Assembly (NCBI GenBank): GCA_951394405.1
Contig: OX596336.1
Location: 2,418,001-2,482,000, forward strand
DNA: 64,000 nucleotides
From: Coprinellus micaceus
Taxonomy: Eukaryota; Basidiomycota; Agaricomycetes; Agaricales; Psathyrellaceae
Direction: 5' to 3'
The position numbers and the translations under genes are program-made. Of this stretch, positions 12,101 through 23,109 are shown piece after piece; position 1 is the first letter of the stretch, and every line of letters starts with the position of its first letter. The notes under the pieces were generated by a model. The model ran no database searches. It was not told where the DNA came from and saw only the letters and a program-made list of their open reading frames with translations.

Positions 12101-13737
12101 CTCAGATGCTGGAGCTTCTTCAGCTCTTGGTCAACTCTCGCCCGAAGCTCTGGAACCGTTCCCTGGGTCGACAAGCCCATCCTTTCTAGGCAGGCTTGAT
12201 AGTCGGCTTTGAGGCGCCTTCCTTTGACTAAGAAAGAGAGAAGTGCCCCTGAAAGGAGGACAGGCTGGAACGCCGTCTGCAGAAGTGAAGCACCTTGGGA
12301 GAGGGCACCAATGCAAAGACGAACGTCCGCAGGGTCTAGATCGCTGCTGACAAGGGCCCGTCGGATGAGATGGCTCTGCAAAAGGGTTTGCTCGGCAGAA
12401 GACCAAACGTAGAACTGCGTCGTCGAATCACTTGAAGCGAGCTTGCGAACGAGGATAGCTAATGTTGGAATGAGCTGGTCGCCGGTGCCGCTATACACCT
12501 GAGGAGTCGGAGTAAAGAGTGAGATGGCGAAGAATTCAACTTGGGACCTCGGCGATGCGGGGTCTTGCACCAACGATACGATAACTGGGACATCCTCCGA
12601 GGCTGGGCAGGTAAAGTTGCGGCGAGGGACAACCTCCACTCTCCCCGCCCTTGCGGACTCGAGGATTGGGCTCACTTGTGCAGAGTGTTTGTCGGCAACC
12701 TTCTTGCGACGGATACCTAAGACACGCTTGCCCTTCTTCGCGACGATAGGGAATTGCTGTTCGACGTTCGGCAGGTCTTCACACACGAGGCGATGCAGGT
12801 CCTCAATGTCCGATCCAGACCGCTCAAAGGAGCTGAGCATATCTTGCAGTACCCTTGCGTCTGATATAGACACGTTTGGCATGCTGCCGAGCTTCCCCTC
12901 GCTGACGGCGTTCGCACGGCACTCTGGATTGTACTTGCACCCTTGACACAGGGGATTGAAATGCCACCGTACACCTTCCCTGGGGACAGACACCAACCGA
13001 GGTAAGCGCTCAAAGAGAAACGCGTCCAACGATCGCGAGAGTAACGAAGTTTGTATGCTCTTGATGTCAGATAAAGAAGGCGAGGCGAGGTTGAATCCCT
13101 CTTCTGGGGGAAGCCATATCCCTGCGTAGCCACTTGGGTAGAAAGAGGGGTGGTCCAGAAGGTACTCCAAACACAGGGTGTAGAAGTAGATTTGGACGTG
13201 ATGCGATGTCTAGGAAAGTTGTTAGCAAAGGCTGGCGCGTCCGTATACAAGCCTCACCTTGACCACCTTTGAGGCTTTAGCGTCAATGACCTTCCAGGTA
13301 ATACCACGTCCATCACGACGGATTTCGACGAGGTCGGGCTTGCCTGTGGCGAAGTCGATTGGCTCAGTCCCCGCCCGGAAGAAGCGTTCCTGAAGGCGAT
13401 CCCGAGGTGGCGTGTAGATGATCCCAGCGATGTAGAAATGCTCTCTTTCATCGGCAAGGATATTCTCCAGCAGTACATCGGCTTGCAAAGGCAACCCTGG
13501 AACTTCAAGCAATAGATCGGATTGGTCGAGCCACGAGTAGAGGGTCGCCTCCCAATTCACACCTCGTTGGTACTGCGATTCCACAAGCTGATGTAGCTGG
13601 TCCCCCGGGCACTTGAGGCCCTCTGGCGTCGTCGGTTGCGTGTGCTTGTGATAGACATTATGAAGGTAGAGATCGCAGTTCAGGTGGTGGTAGGTCGCGA
13701 GATTCGTCGCTGAGAGCGAGTTGTGTCGTTCAGCCAT
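9109..13737 (-). CDS. RecB/Cas4-like Fe-S nuclease fused to SF1 helicase, 1430 aa
   Basis: Seven exons: 13737-13258, 13209-11704, 11647-10858, 10794-10502, 10451-10111, 10051-9435, 9374-9109; all junctions GT-AG and in phase. N-terminal nuclease: Cys21; Asp135 in KPDLVEI; Asp152-Ala-Lys154 (PD-(D/E)XK core); Gln166-xxx-Tyr170 (QxxxY); then Cys248-x2-Cys251-x5-Cys257. This Cys order matches the 4Fe-4S cage of Dna2, AddB and Cas4. A middle part (about 330-650) may be RNase H-like. C-terminal SF1 helicase: Walker A GPPGTGKTHT at about 923, DEAG at 1045-1048, GDSEQL, VDTVERLQG, and motif VI RRRLNVAISRAK near 1370. Related bacterial proteins are the TM0106-type RecB nucleases. A role in DNA or RNA end processing is likely; substrate and location are unknown. 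It is not a canonical Dna2. Confidence 0.9.
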
Positions 13738-13967
13738 GATTTTGAACAGAAAGGAGGATCCATGACGAGTTATATGTTGGAGCGAGACAAAAGAGGAGTC
13801 ACCACAAAGACGGAGCGAAGCGTCGGCATGCGCGGGAATCCGCCATCAGCGCATCAGCGTCCGAGTCGGGGAGTCATGCCAAGTCTGCGTGGTCCTGACT
13901 CTGCTTCTACCCACCTCCACCATCTCCTCCCCGCATAGCCTCAGATTCTATCAATAAAGATCGAGTC
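13738..13967. promoter_or_regulatory. Shared divergent promoter region
   Basis: 230 bp separate the ATG of the nuclease-helicase (minus, 13737) from the ATG of the F-box-like gene (plus, 13968), so both promoters must lie here or overlap. I see no clear TATA box. Confidence 0.5.
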
Positions 13968-15583
13968 ATGCCAAAAACCGTCGTCCCAAACGAAATATGG
14001 AGCCAGATCCTGCGATACGTTCCTCGAATTGACCAAACGAAGCTCCTCGAAGTCTCCCATCTGTTCCACGACATCGCTTTGGATCTTGTTTTCTCGGCCG
14101 TGAAGATATACTTCCTGGAAGGCGACCAAGCGTACAACTTTCTCAACACAAGTCATGATGACTTTGTAGAGACCTACGCGGAGGACCTTGTAACCCGGTC
14201 GTACGAAATCCTTCGGCGCATCATCAGAGATCCCGTCTTCGCTCAGGTCGTAAAGAGTGTTACCGTCATCGCCTTTAGTGATAGTATGAGTCTCTTTGAA
14301 CAACGTGAGTTTTTCTACTCAGTTAATTCGAGATTCCTCACGAGGATATCATCGATAGTCACACTCGCAGACGCCCTAGCAGCACTACCACACCTCCGAA
14401 GCTTTCGATGGTGTGGCGTCCACCCGCGACTAACTGACGCAGTCGCTAGCCACATTCCCAACACAATACAAAGCATGAGCTTGCAAACGTAGATCAGCTT
14501 CCACACACTTATTGAAGTGCCTATCTCAATGGTTCGTCCAGGTACGTCCCGTCAACTGAGGTGATACAAAGGTTCAGCAGCATACATCACCTCGCCTTCG
14601 CAACCCCTTTTCTGTACCCAGACGATGAAGAGGCACACGACGCAACGGTTCTGGACGATCACATCCTATCCGCCGTTAACCCGATCCATTTCAACAACGT
14701 CTTATCCTCCATGAACTCGACCTGTTTGCATAGCCTCACTCTGGATGGAGAGTGCCTCTCCGGGATGCCAGTGCGAATTCTCAGTCGTTTGGAGGAGTTG
14801 ACGCTCTGTATCACCACAGATTGCGAGAACTTGGCATTGGATCTCGTCTACCGACACGCGCCGCAACTTCAATCTCTCAGCATTGTCGGACTCATAGGCC
14901 AAGAAATCTTCCCCATCCTCGTGGCCCACGCCTCGTCTTTGCCTTCCCTTCACTCTTTCCGGCTCGCATGCGATGACATGACCATGGGGGTGGTTCCCAA
15001 TTCCGAATGGCTGGACTCCCTGTTCAAGTTCATCGGTGAGCGAACCAATCTCAGACGGCTCTACATACGGATACCGTCGATAAATCTGGACGGGACCACT
15101 CGCCATCTCAATCTTATACAGAAGCTGAAGCGTCTGGAAGTGTTCGGCGTGCATACAGGCGGCACTGTGGTGGATGACAGGTTTTTAACCCAACTACTTG
15201 ATGTCCTACCCAAGGAGCTGAAAGCTTTCCATTTGGGCATGGAATGGATCGGAGGCCCGCTCTTAAAAATGGCAAGGTTTCTCTTTTAATACGACCCACA
15301 TTATTTTCTGACTGGCCCCCTCCAGGTGGACCAATTGGCCGCCTTCTCACACCTTGCTTTCGCCCACTTCTATGGGGCATCCTACCGTTTGCCCGTCCAA
15401 GTAATCGATCTCGTCACCGACATTCCGACACTGCAATTAGTTGGCCTGAATCGTGCGCTATGGGATGTCGATAGGAGTGGCCGCGACCCAGAAATCAAGA
15501 AATGGCCTCGATGGAAAGTCAAATTCTGCACGGTTGAAGACTTCGCTTCTGATGATGAGTATTGGCTATTCCAGTATAACTAG
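13968..15583 (+). CDS. F-box-like protein, 502 aa
   Basis: Exons: 13968-14488, 14542-15271, 15326-15583. The N-terminus PNEIWSQILRYVPRIDQTKL with VSHLFHDIALDLVF fits an F-box-like fold in residues 5-45. The remainder is leucine-rich (LEELTLCI, LQSLSIVGL, LRRLYIRIPS) and suits a repeat solenoid. Intron 1 joins SMSLQ to TYVPSTEVIQRF. Intron 2 is in frame only if the donor is GC (ATG|gcaagg...ccag), a GC-AG intron of 54 nt; the nearby GT would break the frame. The product is probably an SCF adaptor with an unknown substrate. It is transcribed away from the nuclease-helicase. Confidence 0.8.
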
Positions 15584-18267
15584 TGTACTAGTACCGCGAC
15601 CTCCCCTGGAGGCATGAAACCAAGCGTGCGCGTACCAAGGGCGTCATGAGGATGGTCACCCATATATCAGATGAAGGCGAGACACGGAACCTCGGGTGGA
15701 GGCTTGAACCCGGACATGTTCGCTGCCCGAGTAAGTCCTACATCCCAGTCATGGTTAGACCAGGAGTCGTCATCGGCACGATCTAGGCGTATAGCAAAGC
15801 CCTGTCGTTGCCACCTTGACACCTGCTAGCTGTTGGCCACCAAACAGCTTGAAAAGGTTAGACATTCAGATTGCAAGATTTTCTTACGACTAACGTCCAA
15901 TGGAAGTTCATGAGCACCGGTGCGGAAGATTAAATGACTTGAGACATTTCCGAACGATGACGACCGCCCCTCCTGCCGAGAAGGAATGTGCGCTCCCGAC
16001 GACTAGATGGTTGTATCGGGGAAACAGCGGGCGACCCGTGTTCATTTCCCCTGACTGCCGAGATGTGTATGATTTTGGGGGTTGGAGATGAAGCTGAATG
16101 AATGCTCCGTGAGCAAGCTGAGGGGACAGACTACATCGAAGAACACGGAAACAGTACCGTATATCCATTCCTACTGTCCTGCCAGTCCGTCAGAATGTAT
16201 TCTCATCTCACCCTCGCACCACGCTACTCCATGATAGGATGGGGGCGGGAATTAAGAGGACCGCTTCTCCCCCTCTCCGGAGGCCTAGTGCATCGTGATT
16301 TGCGATCGGAAAGTAAAGTCCTCCTTGGCGCTGACAGCTTTGCACTTCACATGGAGAGAGCGAGGAGTTAGAACTGGCACACGTACAATTGGGGAGCAAC
16401 GAACCCTAGCGGTTGGTCACGCAATCTCGCAATCGCGCAGGCATCTTCCAAGTTGTCGATGTCCATAATGCCAAGGGCTCATGGAAGACGCGAAAAGGCT
16501 TCAAACTGGCTGCAGTAAATGGGTGTGGATCCGAGCGGTCTCCTTGTCGAATTAATCACGATATGACCGTCGCTAAGTGCCGCCGCATAAGCTCAGGGGA
16601 TAGCAAGTGGGAGGTCCTCAAGGCTTTCTCGGCGGATTGCCTCAGAGCGGAATATCAGGTTCGTAACTGAAATGCTGGGGAACTTACCGACTGAAGTAGC
16701 GTACTCTGCGTGCGCACGTGGCGGAAGTTAGTCGCTAAGGGAAGAGTCAAGGCTCTCTAAGCTAGCCAAGAGACGAACGTTGGATTGGGGATGCCCGTCG
16801 ATATGCTGTGTGATGATCGCTCCGCCTGCAGAAGAGCATCGAGGCAGGTGGCTTCGCAGAGTCAGATGCAAGGTGGTCCGACGGCACGAAATATACCCCA
16901 AGTGTCTATAATTGTCAGCCCGTTTGACGCTGTTCGGTGGCCTGCTATTAAAATCGCTGGGCGAGCCTATCAGGGGTCGACTGTAGCCTGGCGCCCAAGC
17001 GCCCAGCCCCACACTCCCACTAGGACATGGAGCTCCGCAAACCTTCGCGCCAAGCCCAGGCCCAAGATCATGGAAGGCAAGGTCAATCAAGGACCCTAAG
17101 AGTTGGCATCCAGAGAAGTCAACTTTAGCAGATCACCGTATGCCCCAGGGGCCCCTCCCGGTGAGCTAGTTCACAGACAATGATTGGAGGCACGCATCAG
17201 TTCAAATTAGTGGAAAGTTCTGCGCGCACCAGTCCATTCCGACACTTTTTAAGGGTAACCGATGGGGACTCTGAGCTAGGGGCCCTGGAAGGAGTGACTT
17301 GAGCACGATGCCGGGCTTAGGAGCCGCAGCTGCGTTTCTTGGCCAGTCATAATACGACGGTGGCCTGCTCCTACCAATTAACTCGAGTTCCTTGTATCCG
17401 AGGAGGTAAGGGTGGCAGCCTAGTGCAACCCCCGCATTATCATAGATACCATGTATCAGGCATGATTCCCTGCGGATACAAGGTTCAATGAGAACCCATG
17501 GAAGTGTTCTGAAAAGGAGTCAGATCTCTGGCGCCAGTTACTGGAGTGGATCTGTACCTGCATTTCTGGTTATTATATGTGAACTGAGAGTTTGAGTCGT
17601 AGCGATACAGTACGTACACCTATATGGGGAGAGAATGAGATGTCCTACCCCAGCTTGAAGACCGCCGAACTCAGAAACTGGGGGTGTCGCAAAGGTGTTT
17701 GCCAAGCGTTCGAACCAAATAGGGAGTTTAATGCGCCAATTCGGGCTCGGAAGCAGTCCGTCTTGTCCTGGACCTTCACATTCACCTCACGTCCCCAACT
17801 TCTGGCGCCTGAATGATGCTCTCAAGATACGACCAGAAAAGTATGTTCTTTTGAGAGAGCCCTCCAAATGTGTTCTGACGAAGGACCCGACTTTCGGGGG
17901 ACGGTGTAAAGTGACGCCCGACATACATTCGGGATTGACAATGTCCGCACAACAACGTGCTGCCTTTCAAACTTCAATGCAAGCCTTGAAATGATTACCA
18001 ACCGACATGGACATCTCAACCCATTCCCTGTCTATGGCGATTGGATCTGAACTTGGACTGGAAGCCTAATCTCCAGGATTCTGGCAGTCGTGCTTTGGTA
18101 CAAGCGCACATCTTCTTGGCATGATGATATGGTGGGTATCTCCTTCAGGCTTCGAGCTCGCCCCATTACCTCAGGAGGGTAATCTTGAACCGAATTCGAC
18201 CCGCAGGAGACGGCGTTCGTGGACACGATTTAAAAAGTGGGGACTTATCGGAAGGGTGCAGGGAGCG
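15584..18267. other. 2.7-kb stretch with no recognisable gene
   Basis: Both strands carry only short, unrelated open frames (the longest about 120 aa) with no motif, no convincing splice chain and no strong terminal repeats. It could be decayed repeat DNA or hold a noncoding transcript; I cannot support either. Confidence 0.4.
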
Positions 18268-18276
18268 ATTTAAAAG
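18268..18276 (+). promoter_or_regulatory. TATA-like element
   Basis: ATTTAAAAG lies 92-100 bp upstream of the ATG of the PEP mutase family gene, and a second GATTTAAAAAG lies about 40 bp further up. CT-rich sequence follows before the ATG, as is common at fungal transcription starts. Confidence 0.4.
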
Positions 18277-18367
18277 CCGGACTGTTTTCACTTGCCTACC
18301 ATCGTCACATCTCCCGACAACAGCTCTTTCCCTAGCTCCTCCTCTCTGCACTTCTACGACTTTGACG

Positions 18368-19815
18368 ATGTCTCCTTCTATCGACTTCTTTACGAGCCCC
18401 TCGTTTGCTTCCAACGACGTCGAGGTTGATTCTCCTCTGTCGCTTTCCCCGTCACCATCGCCCTCCCTGCCCAGGGACGGGGTCTACTATAATCCCCGCC
18501 TTGATCCCTCCAACTACGCAGGAGGCCCTCTCTCACATAATCCAGCGACTCGGCTTCGTCAAATGCTCGCTCGCCCAGGAATAGTCGTAAGTTACCCTCC
18601 CCCACGACATGTTCTCACTTCTAATGCATCCCTCAAGGTCGCCCCTGGCATCTGTGACGGAATAAGTGCCAGGTGCGCGCTGGAAGCAGGGTTCACCTGC
18701 TTGTATCAAAGGTGTGCTCATCTGTCCATTGTCGACCCGATATCCCTGACATTTCATAAATTTCAGTGGAGCTGCCACGACTGCGTCGCGCCTTGGACAG
18801 CCTGACCTGGCTATCGCGACGTTGAACGATTTTGTTGGGGTGGGGTTTCCCTTCAGGGTTCAAAATGTCGCCCCTACTGACGCCGGGTTGCTATCCTACA
18901 GGCCGCACAGATGGTCACCAGTTTGGACCCTACAGTACCCGTTATAGCCGATGCAGATACTGGGTATGTCCTCTTTAACGAGCAGCCTGTGGTTCATCCG
19001 TTGACCATGGATTCGCGACCATCACAGCTTCGGAGGGCCAGCGAACATATCCAGGACCGTCAGGGAATACGCCCGTTCCGGGGTCGCAGGACTCCACATC
19101 GAAGATCAGGTCCAGACGAAACGATGTGGTCATCTTCTTGGAAAGCAGGTCGTTTCCAGAGACGAATTTCTCACCCGCGTCAGGGCTGCTGTGCTTGCTC
19201 GAGACTCCATCCCTGGAGGGTCTGATTTCGTCAGTGATTCGATGCTTTCGGTTAACAGCATGCCTCACTTTCTTTCAGGTTATTATCGCCAGGACGGACT
19301 CCGCGCAGGTATTAGGCATGGACGAGGCCATCACCCGCTTGAAGATGGCCGCAGATGTGGGAGCGGATGTCTGCTTTATTGAAGGCGTTAAAACGAAGGA
19401 GCTTCTGGAGTCGACAGTCGCCGCTTTGGCGCCAAAACCTGTCCTCGTGAACGTCATCTCTGGTGGTCTCACGCCTTCGTTTACATACCAAGAAGCAGAA
19501 CAAATGGGAGCCAAAATCATCAGTTAGCTCACTTCTTCAGCTCGCGTAGCTTGCACACTAACCTCGGTGCCTAGTTTTCTCCCTTGTGTCTAGCGTTGCC
19601 ATGCTTCACGCCTGCCGCGCAGCTATGCAACTGCTGAAAAAGACCGGAACTGACTTCTCGTCTGCCCAGGGTATGGACCCTAAAGCATTCTTTGAGCCGT
19701 TGGGTATGTCATCTAGTATGCGATCCACTGCCAGGTTCTCACCCCGTTCCAAGGTCTAAACGATGTCATCAAGTTCGACGCAATGGCGGGGGGCTCCACC
19801 TTTGCGATGATATGA
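18368..19815 (+). CDS. Isocitrate lyase/PEP mutase superfamily enzyme, 354 aa
   Basis: Eight exons: 18368-18586, 18638-18711, 18767-18839, 18902-18963, 19028-19229, 19279-19522, 19575-19703, 19754-19815. After a Ser/Pro-rich N-terminus (about 55 residues) the TIM-barrel starts with LRQMLARPGIVVAPGICDGI. Family residues are visible: SGAATTASRLGQPD, the metal-binding DADTG around 139-143, GLHIEDQ around 164-170, the active-site loop KRCGH at 174-178 (KKCGH in isocitrate lyase), IIARTDS, and FIEGV. It could be a 2-methylisocitrate lyase-like, oxaloacetate hydrolase-like or phosphonopyruvate-type enzyme. The sequence alone does not decide the substrate. Oxaloacetate cleavage to oxalate is known for fungal relatives. 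No targeting signal is obvious. Confidence 0.9.
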
Positions 19816-20292
19816 TTCGACATCGAGCTCGGTGCATCTCTTCCCCTTCGGTTACCCGGTATTTGTGGATTTCCCTGCTCTTATATTCTATCGTATAGAT
19901 ATCACCATCGGACTAGTTTGGATACAATATCATCACATATTGCGTTCATATTGTAATTTATTCTGCAAACCCAGACTATTTGAGCGATAATCCACCAAAC
20001 TGGGTACATAGCAGAGCCCGACCACGGGAGAGTCGGAGAGGCGACAGAATACCCAAACGCGTCCACGTTCTGGGAGCAGTTCCTGTCCCTATACTGTGCG
20101 GTTCCGGACTTGACGTCATGTGCGAAAAAGAAGCGCCGGTGTAGGAGCCCCTAAGTGGTGACAAATGGCTGAGCGGAGGACCGAAACGCCACGCCGCCGG
20201 GGCTATTGTGCCTCCACCGTAGCCGGTGCATGTTCTACTCTTGACCCTGACCATCTCTTTGGACCTCGTTGGATCCCCCGTATTTCGGAAAC
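19816..20292. other. Intergenic, 477 bp
   Basis: Holds the 3' UTR of the PEP mutase family gene (T/A-rich, 19870-19970) and the upstream region of the cytochrome b2 gene. An ATG at 20165 opens a 66-codon frame that does not lead into the b2 protein. No other feature seen. Confidence 0.4.
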
Positions 20293-22721
20293 ATGGCGAA
20301 CGAGCAAGTCATCTCAGGACACGAGGTCGCGAAACACAACACTCGCGACAGCTGTTGGATCATAGTTCACGGTACGGGAGCATGCGCCTAACTTTGTGTG
20401 GTGTCCAGCGCTGAGCATCGTGTAGGGAAAGTCTACGATGTTACGGACTTCTTGGACGGTATGTTGGTATGCTCTTTTTTTGAAGTTTTGCAGCGACTCA
20501 ACGCCGTTTCCGCAGACCATCCTGGTATGTATCCTGCAGGCGAGAGCATGGAGCTGGAGCTGGAGCTCAAGCAAATGACTAGGGGGAAGCAAAATCATCC
20601 TCAAATATGCTGGAAAGGATGCTACGTACGTTGTACGACCTTCTCTCACGGGTACGATACCAACGGCGACTCGGCAGCGAAGAATACGACCCCATACACC
20701 CCCCAGATGCTATTACTACTCACTTGCCCCCGGACAAGCAGTGCGTATTCCATGCGGATGCAACACCCAACGGGTCCTCTGAACACCTTTTCGCTAGATT
20801 AGGCCTATTGGAGCCTGACACAGCAGAGAAAGTAGAAGTTATGATTACCGATACAGAGAAAGCGCGGCTAGAGCGCGTTTCTCGTCGACCGCCACTCTCA
20901 GAAGTTCTCAACCTTCATGACTTCGAGGTATGTGCCCGCACGGTCGATCCCCCAAACCCACGTCCTCATGATTGTTCCTAGGCTGTTGCAAAACTCGTCA
21001 TGCCTGAAAAGGCTTGGGCATACTACTCCTCAGCAGCCGACGACGAGATAACTAATCGCGAGAACCATGCCGCGTATCATCGGTTGGTCTACACACCTCT
21101 CTCTGGCGCGCAGGTGCCTAATCAGGGACATGAAGTGTGTGGTTTCGTCCCCGGGTTATGATAGATGTCACCGCTGTCGATTGGTCCACAACAGTGCTCG
21201 GTCACTGGACGAGTATGCCCATCTACATCGTACGTCTCTCGTCGATCTGGTGTGACCGTGTTCTGCGTACCTTCTCCTCATGCTTCCCTGCTAGACGGCC
21301 ACCGCTCTGGGTAAACTGGGTCACCCAGATGGTGAACTGAATTTCACTCGAGGTGCTGCAAAGCATAACATTATTCAAATGGTACGATACTTACCTTCTC
21401 GCAACGCCAACCTACTAGATGCTTGACACCGCTTAGATTCCGACACTGGCCTCATGCTCATTTGACGAACTCGTTGACGCGGCGCAGCCAGGGCAGATCC
21501 AGTTCCTGCAATTGTGAGTGGGCAACATCGTTCCCTCGTTCCCACGGAGACTATTACTGACAGGTAGTTGTGAAGGTATGTCAACAAGGATAGGGATGTA
21601 ACGAAGAGGATTGTCCAGCACGCCGAGGAGCGGGGGATCAAAGCCCTCTTCATCACTGTAGATGCCCCACAACTGGGCAGACGAGAGAAGGTCGGTTAGC
21701 TTGCCTTGACGTTTACGTGGAGTTATAGGTAAACTGAACCTATGACGAATAGGATATGCGACAGAAATTTGATGCCGAAGATCCTTCAGAAGTAAAGAAA
21801 ACAGGCTCCGACAGGGTCGATCGGTCGCAGGGTGCTGCAAGGGCGATAAGTGTGAGTTAACGCCTATCACAACCATATTGTCGGGTTGTCTGACGCTTCA
21901 TGAAGTCCTTCATTGATCCTGGGCTGCAATGGAGCGATATCCCATGGTTCAAAGGAATCACAAAAAGTCAGTTCGGCTGGAAGGTATGACAAGGCTCACA
22001 AAACTGACTAATCTGCCAGTGCCATTAATCCTCAAAGGCGTTCAAAGGTGGGAGGTATGTCGACTTGATTTTACGAAACCGTCACAACCAAGTTATTAAT
22101 CGCGTTCCTCAAGGACGCGCTGAAGGCATATGACCTCGGTTTGGCCGGTGTCGTACTCTCCAACCATGGAGGAAGACAGCTGGACTTTGCTAGGTCAGGC
22201 ATCGAAGTTCTGGTCGAAGTGGTCAGCCATCTCGGTAAGCGGAGGGGCTTAAAGTTCCCCAACGAGAAGTTCCAGCTCTTCGTAGACGGTGGTGTCAGGA
22301 GAGCCACCGATGTTATCAAGGCCGTGGCGCTCGGCGCTACAGCAGTGGGTATCGGTCGGCCATTCCTGTATGCACACTCGGCGTATGGACAGGAAGGCGT
22401 CGAGCACGCTTTGCAGGTCTTACAAGTGAGTGCTACGTCAAAGAGCAAGCGGCGTATGCGGTTTACGACTATTTGTGCAGGACGAATTCGAGATGAACAT
22501 GCGTCTCATCGGCGCCCCCACCATTAAGGATATTGCTCCTGACATGGTCGACGCATCGCATCTCGGTGCCCACATCGTCGCTGTACCAGAAGACAGGCTA
22601 TATGGTGCCAACTGTTTGTCACGATATTTACGATTTTCGAAGCAACGTAACTCATTCGCTGTCCCAAACAGATGATAGCATGCAATCCGCTGGCCTGAGA
22701 GACATCAAAGCCAAGTTGTAA
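20293..22721 (+). CDS. CYB2: Flavocytochrome b2, L-lactate dehydrogenase (cytochrome), 506 aa
   Basis: Seventeen exons: 20293-20371, 20426-20458, 20516-20524, 20583-20625, 20678-20740, 20798-20927, 20982-21082, 21136-21229, 21295-21381, 21437-21513, 21576-21690, 21753-21851, 21906-21966, 22020-22054, 22114-22425, 22481-22613, 22672-22721. The N-terminal cytochrome b5 domain has its two haem ligands, His39 (in HPGG) and His62, 23 residues apart as in yeast Cyb2. The FMN domain has FIDPGLQW, MPLILKGV, the catalytic His360 in SNHGGRQLD, and GVRRATDV plus GRPFLY for flavin phosphate. The family oxidises L-lactate to pyruvate and passes electrons to cytochrome c in the intermembrane space. Unlike yeast Cyb2, this model begins directly at the b5 domain with no visible presequence. 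Exon 3 is only 9 nt. Confidence 0.93.
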
Positions 22722-23109
22722 TGGATCAAGCGCACTGGAGTACCGACATCGATAGCCTTCCCGAATTCGGAGACATGTAAAGGAATTCGTGTTTAAAATC
22801 ACACACAGTTAACTTGCAGTGCTCGGACAAGTCAAGCTTCATTCGGGTACCATTAAAGATTTTGACAACGAGATAAAGATGCAAGCGCTTCTTTACATAG
22901 TGGGGGGTGTGGAGATTAGCGCCGAGGTTTTGAAGAGGCGGTACGATAGTTTTAAAGTGAGTAGAGTGTCAATCTGGGGTAATGTCATGGTTTCAGGCTA
23001 GCATGAGACCGGGAGTCGGAAGATTAGTTAAGGAGCTCTTCGTGTACATTAAAATACCTGAATGAAGGGCGTGTTAATGTAGCAGAAGCGCACGGATTCG
23101 ATTGCTACT
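22722..23109. other. Convergent 3' intergenic region
   Basis: 388 bp between the 3' ends of the b2 gene (plus) and the TMEM70-like gene (minus). A short open frame at 22819-23001 has no family features. Expected to hold both terminators. Confidence 0.4.

Noticed and set aside
15640..15720. Possible tRNA on the minus strand (B-box-like GGGTTCAAGCC)
   Set aside because: The T-arm stem does not pair and no acceptor stem can be formed.
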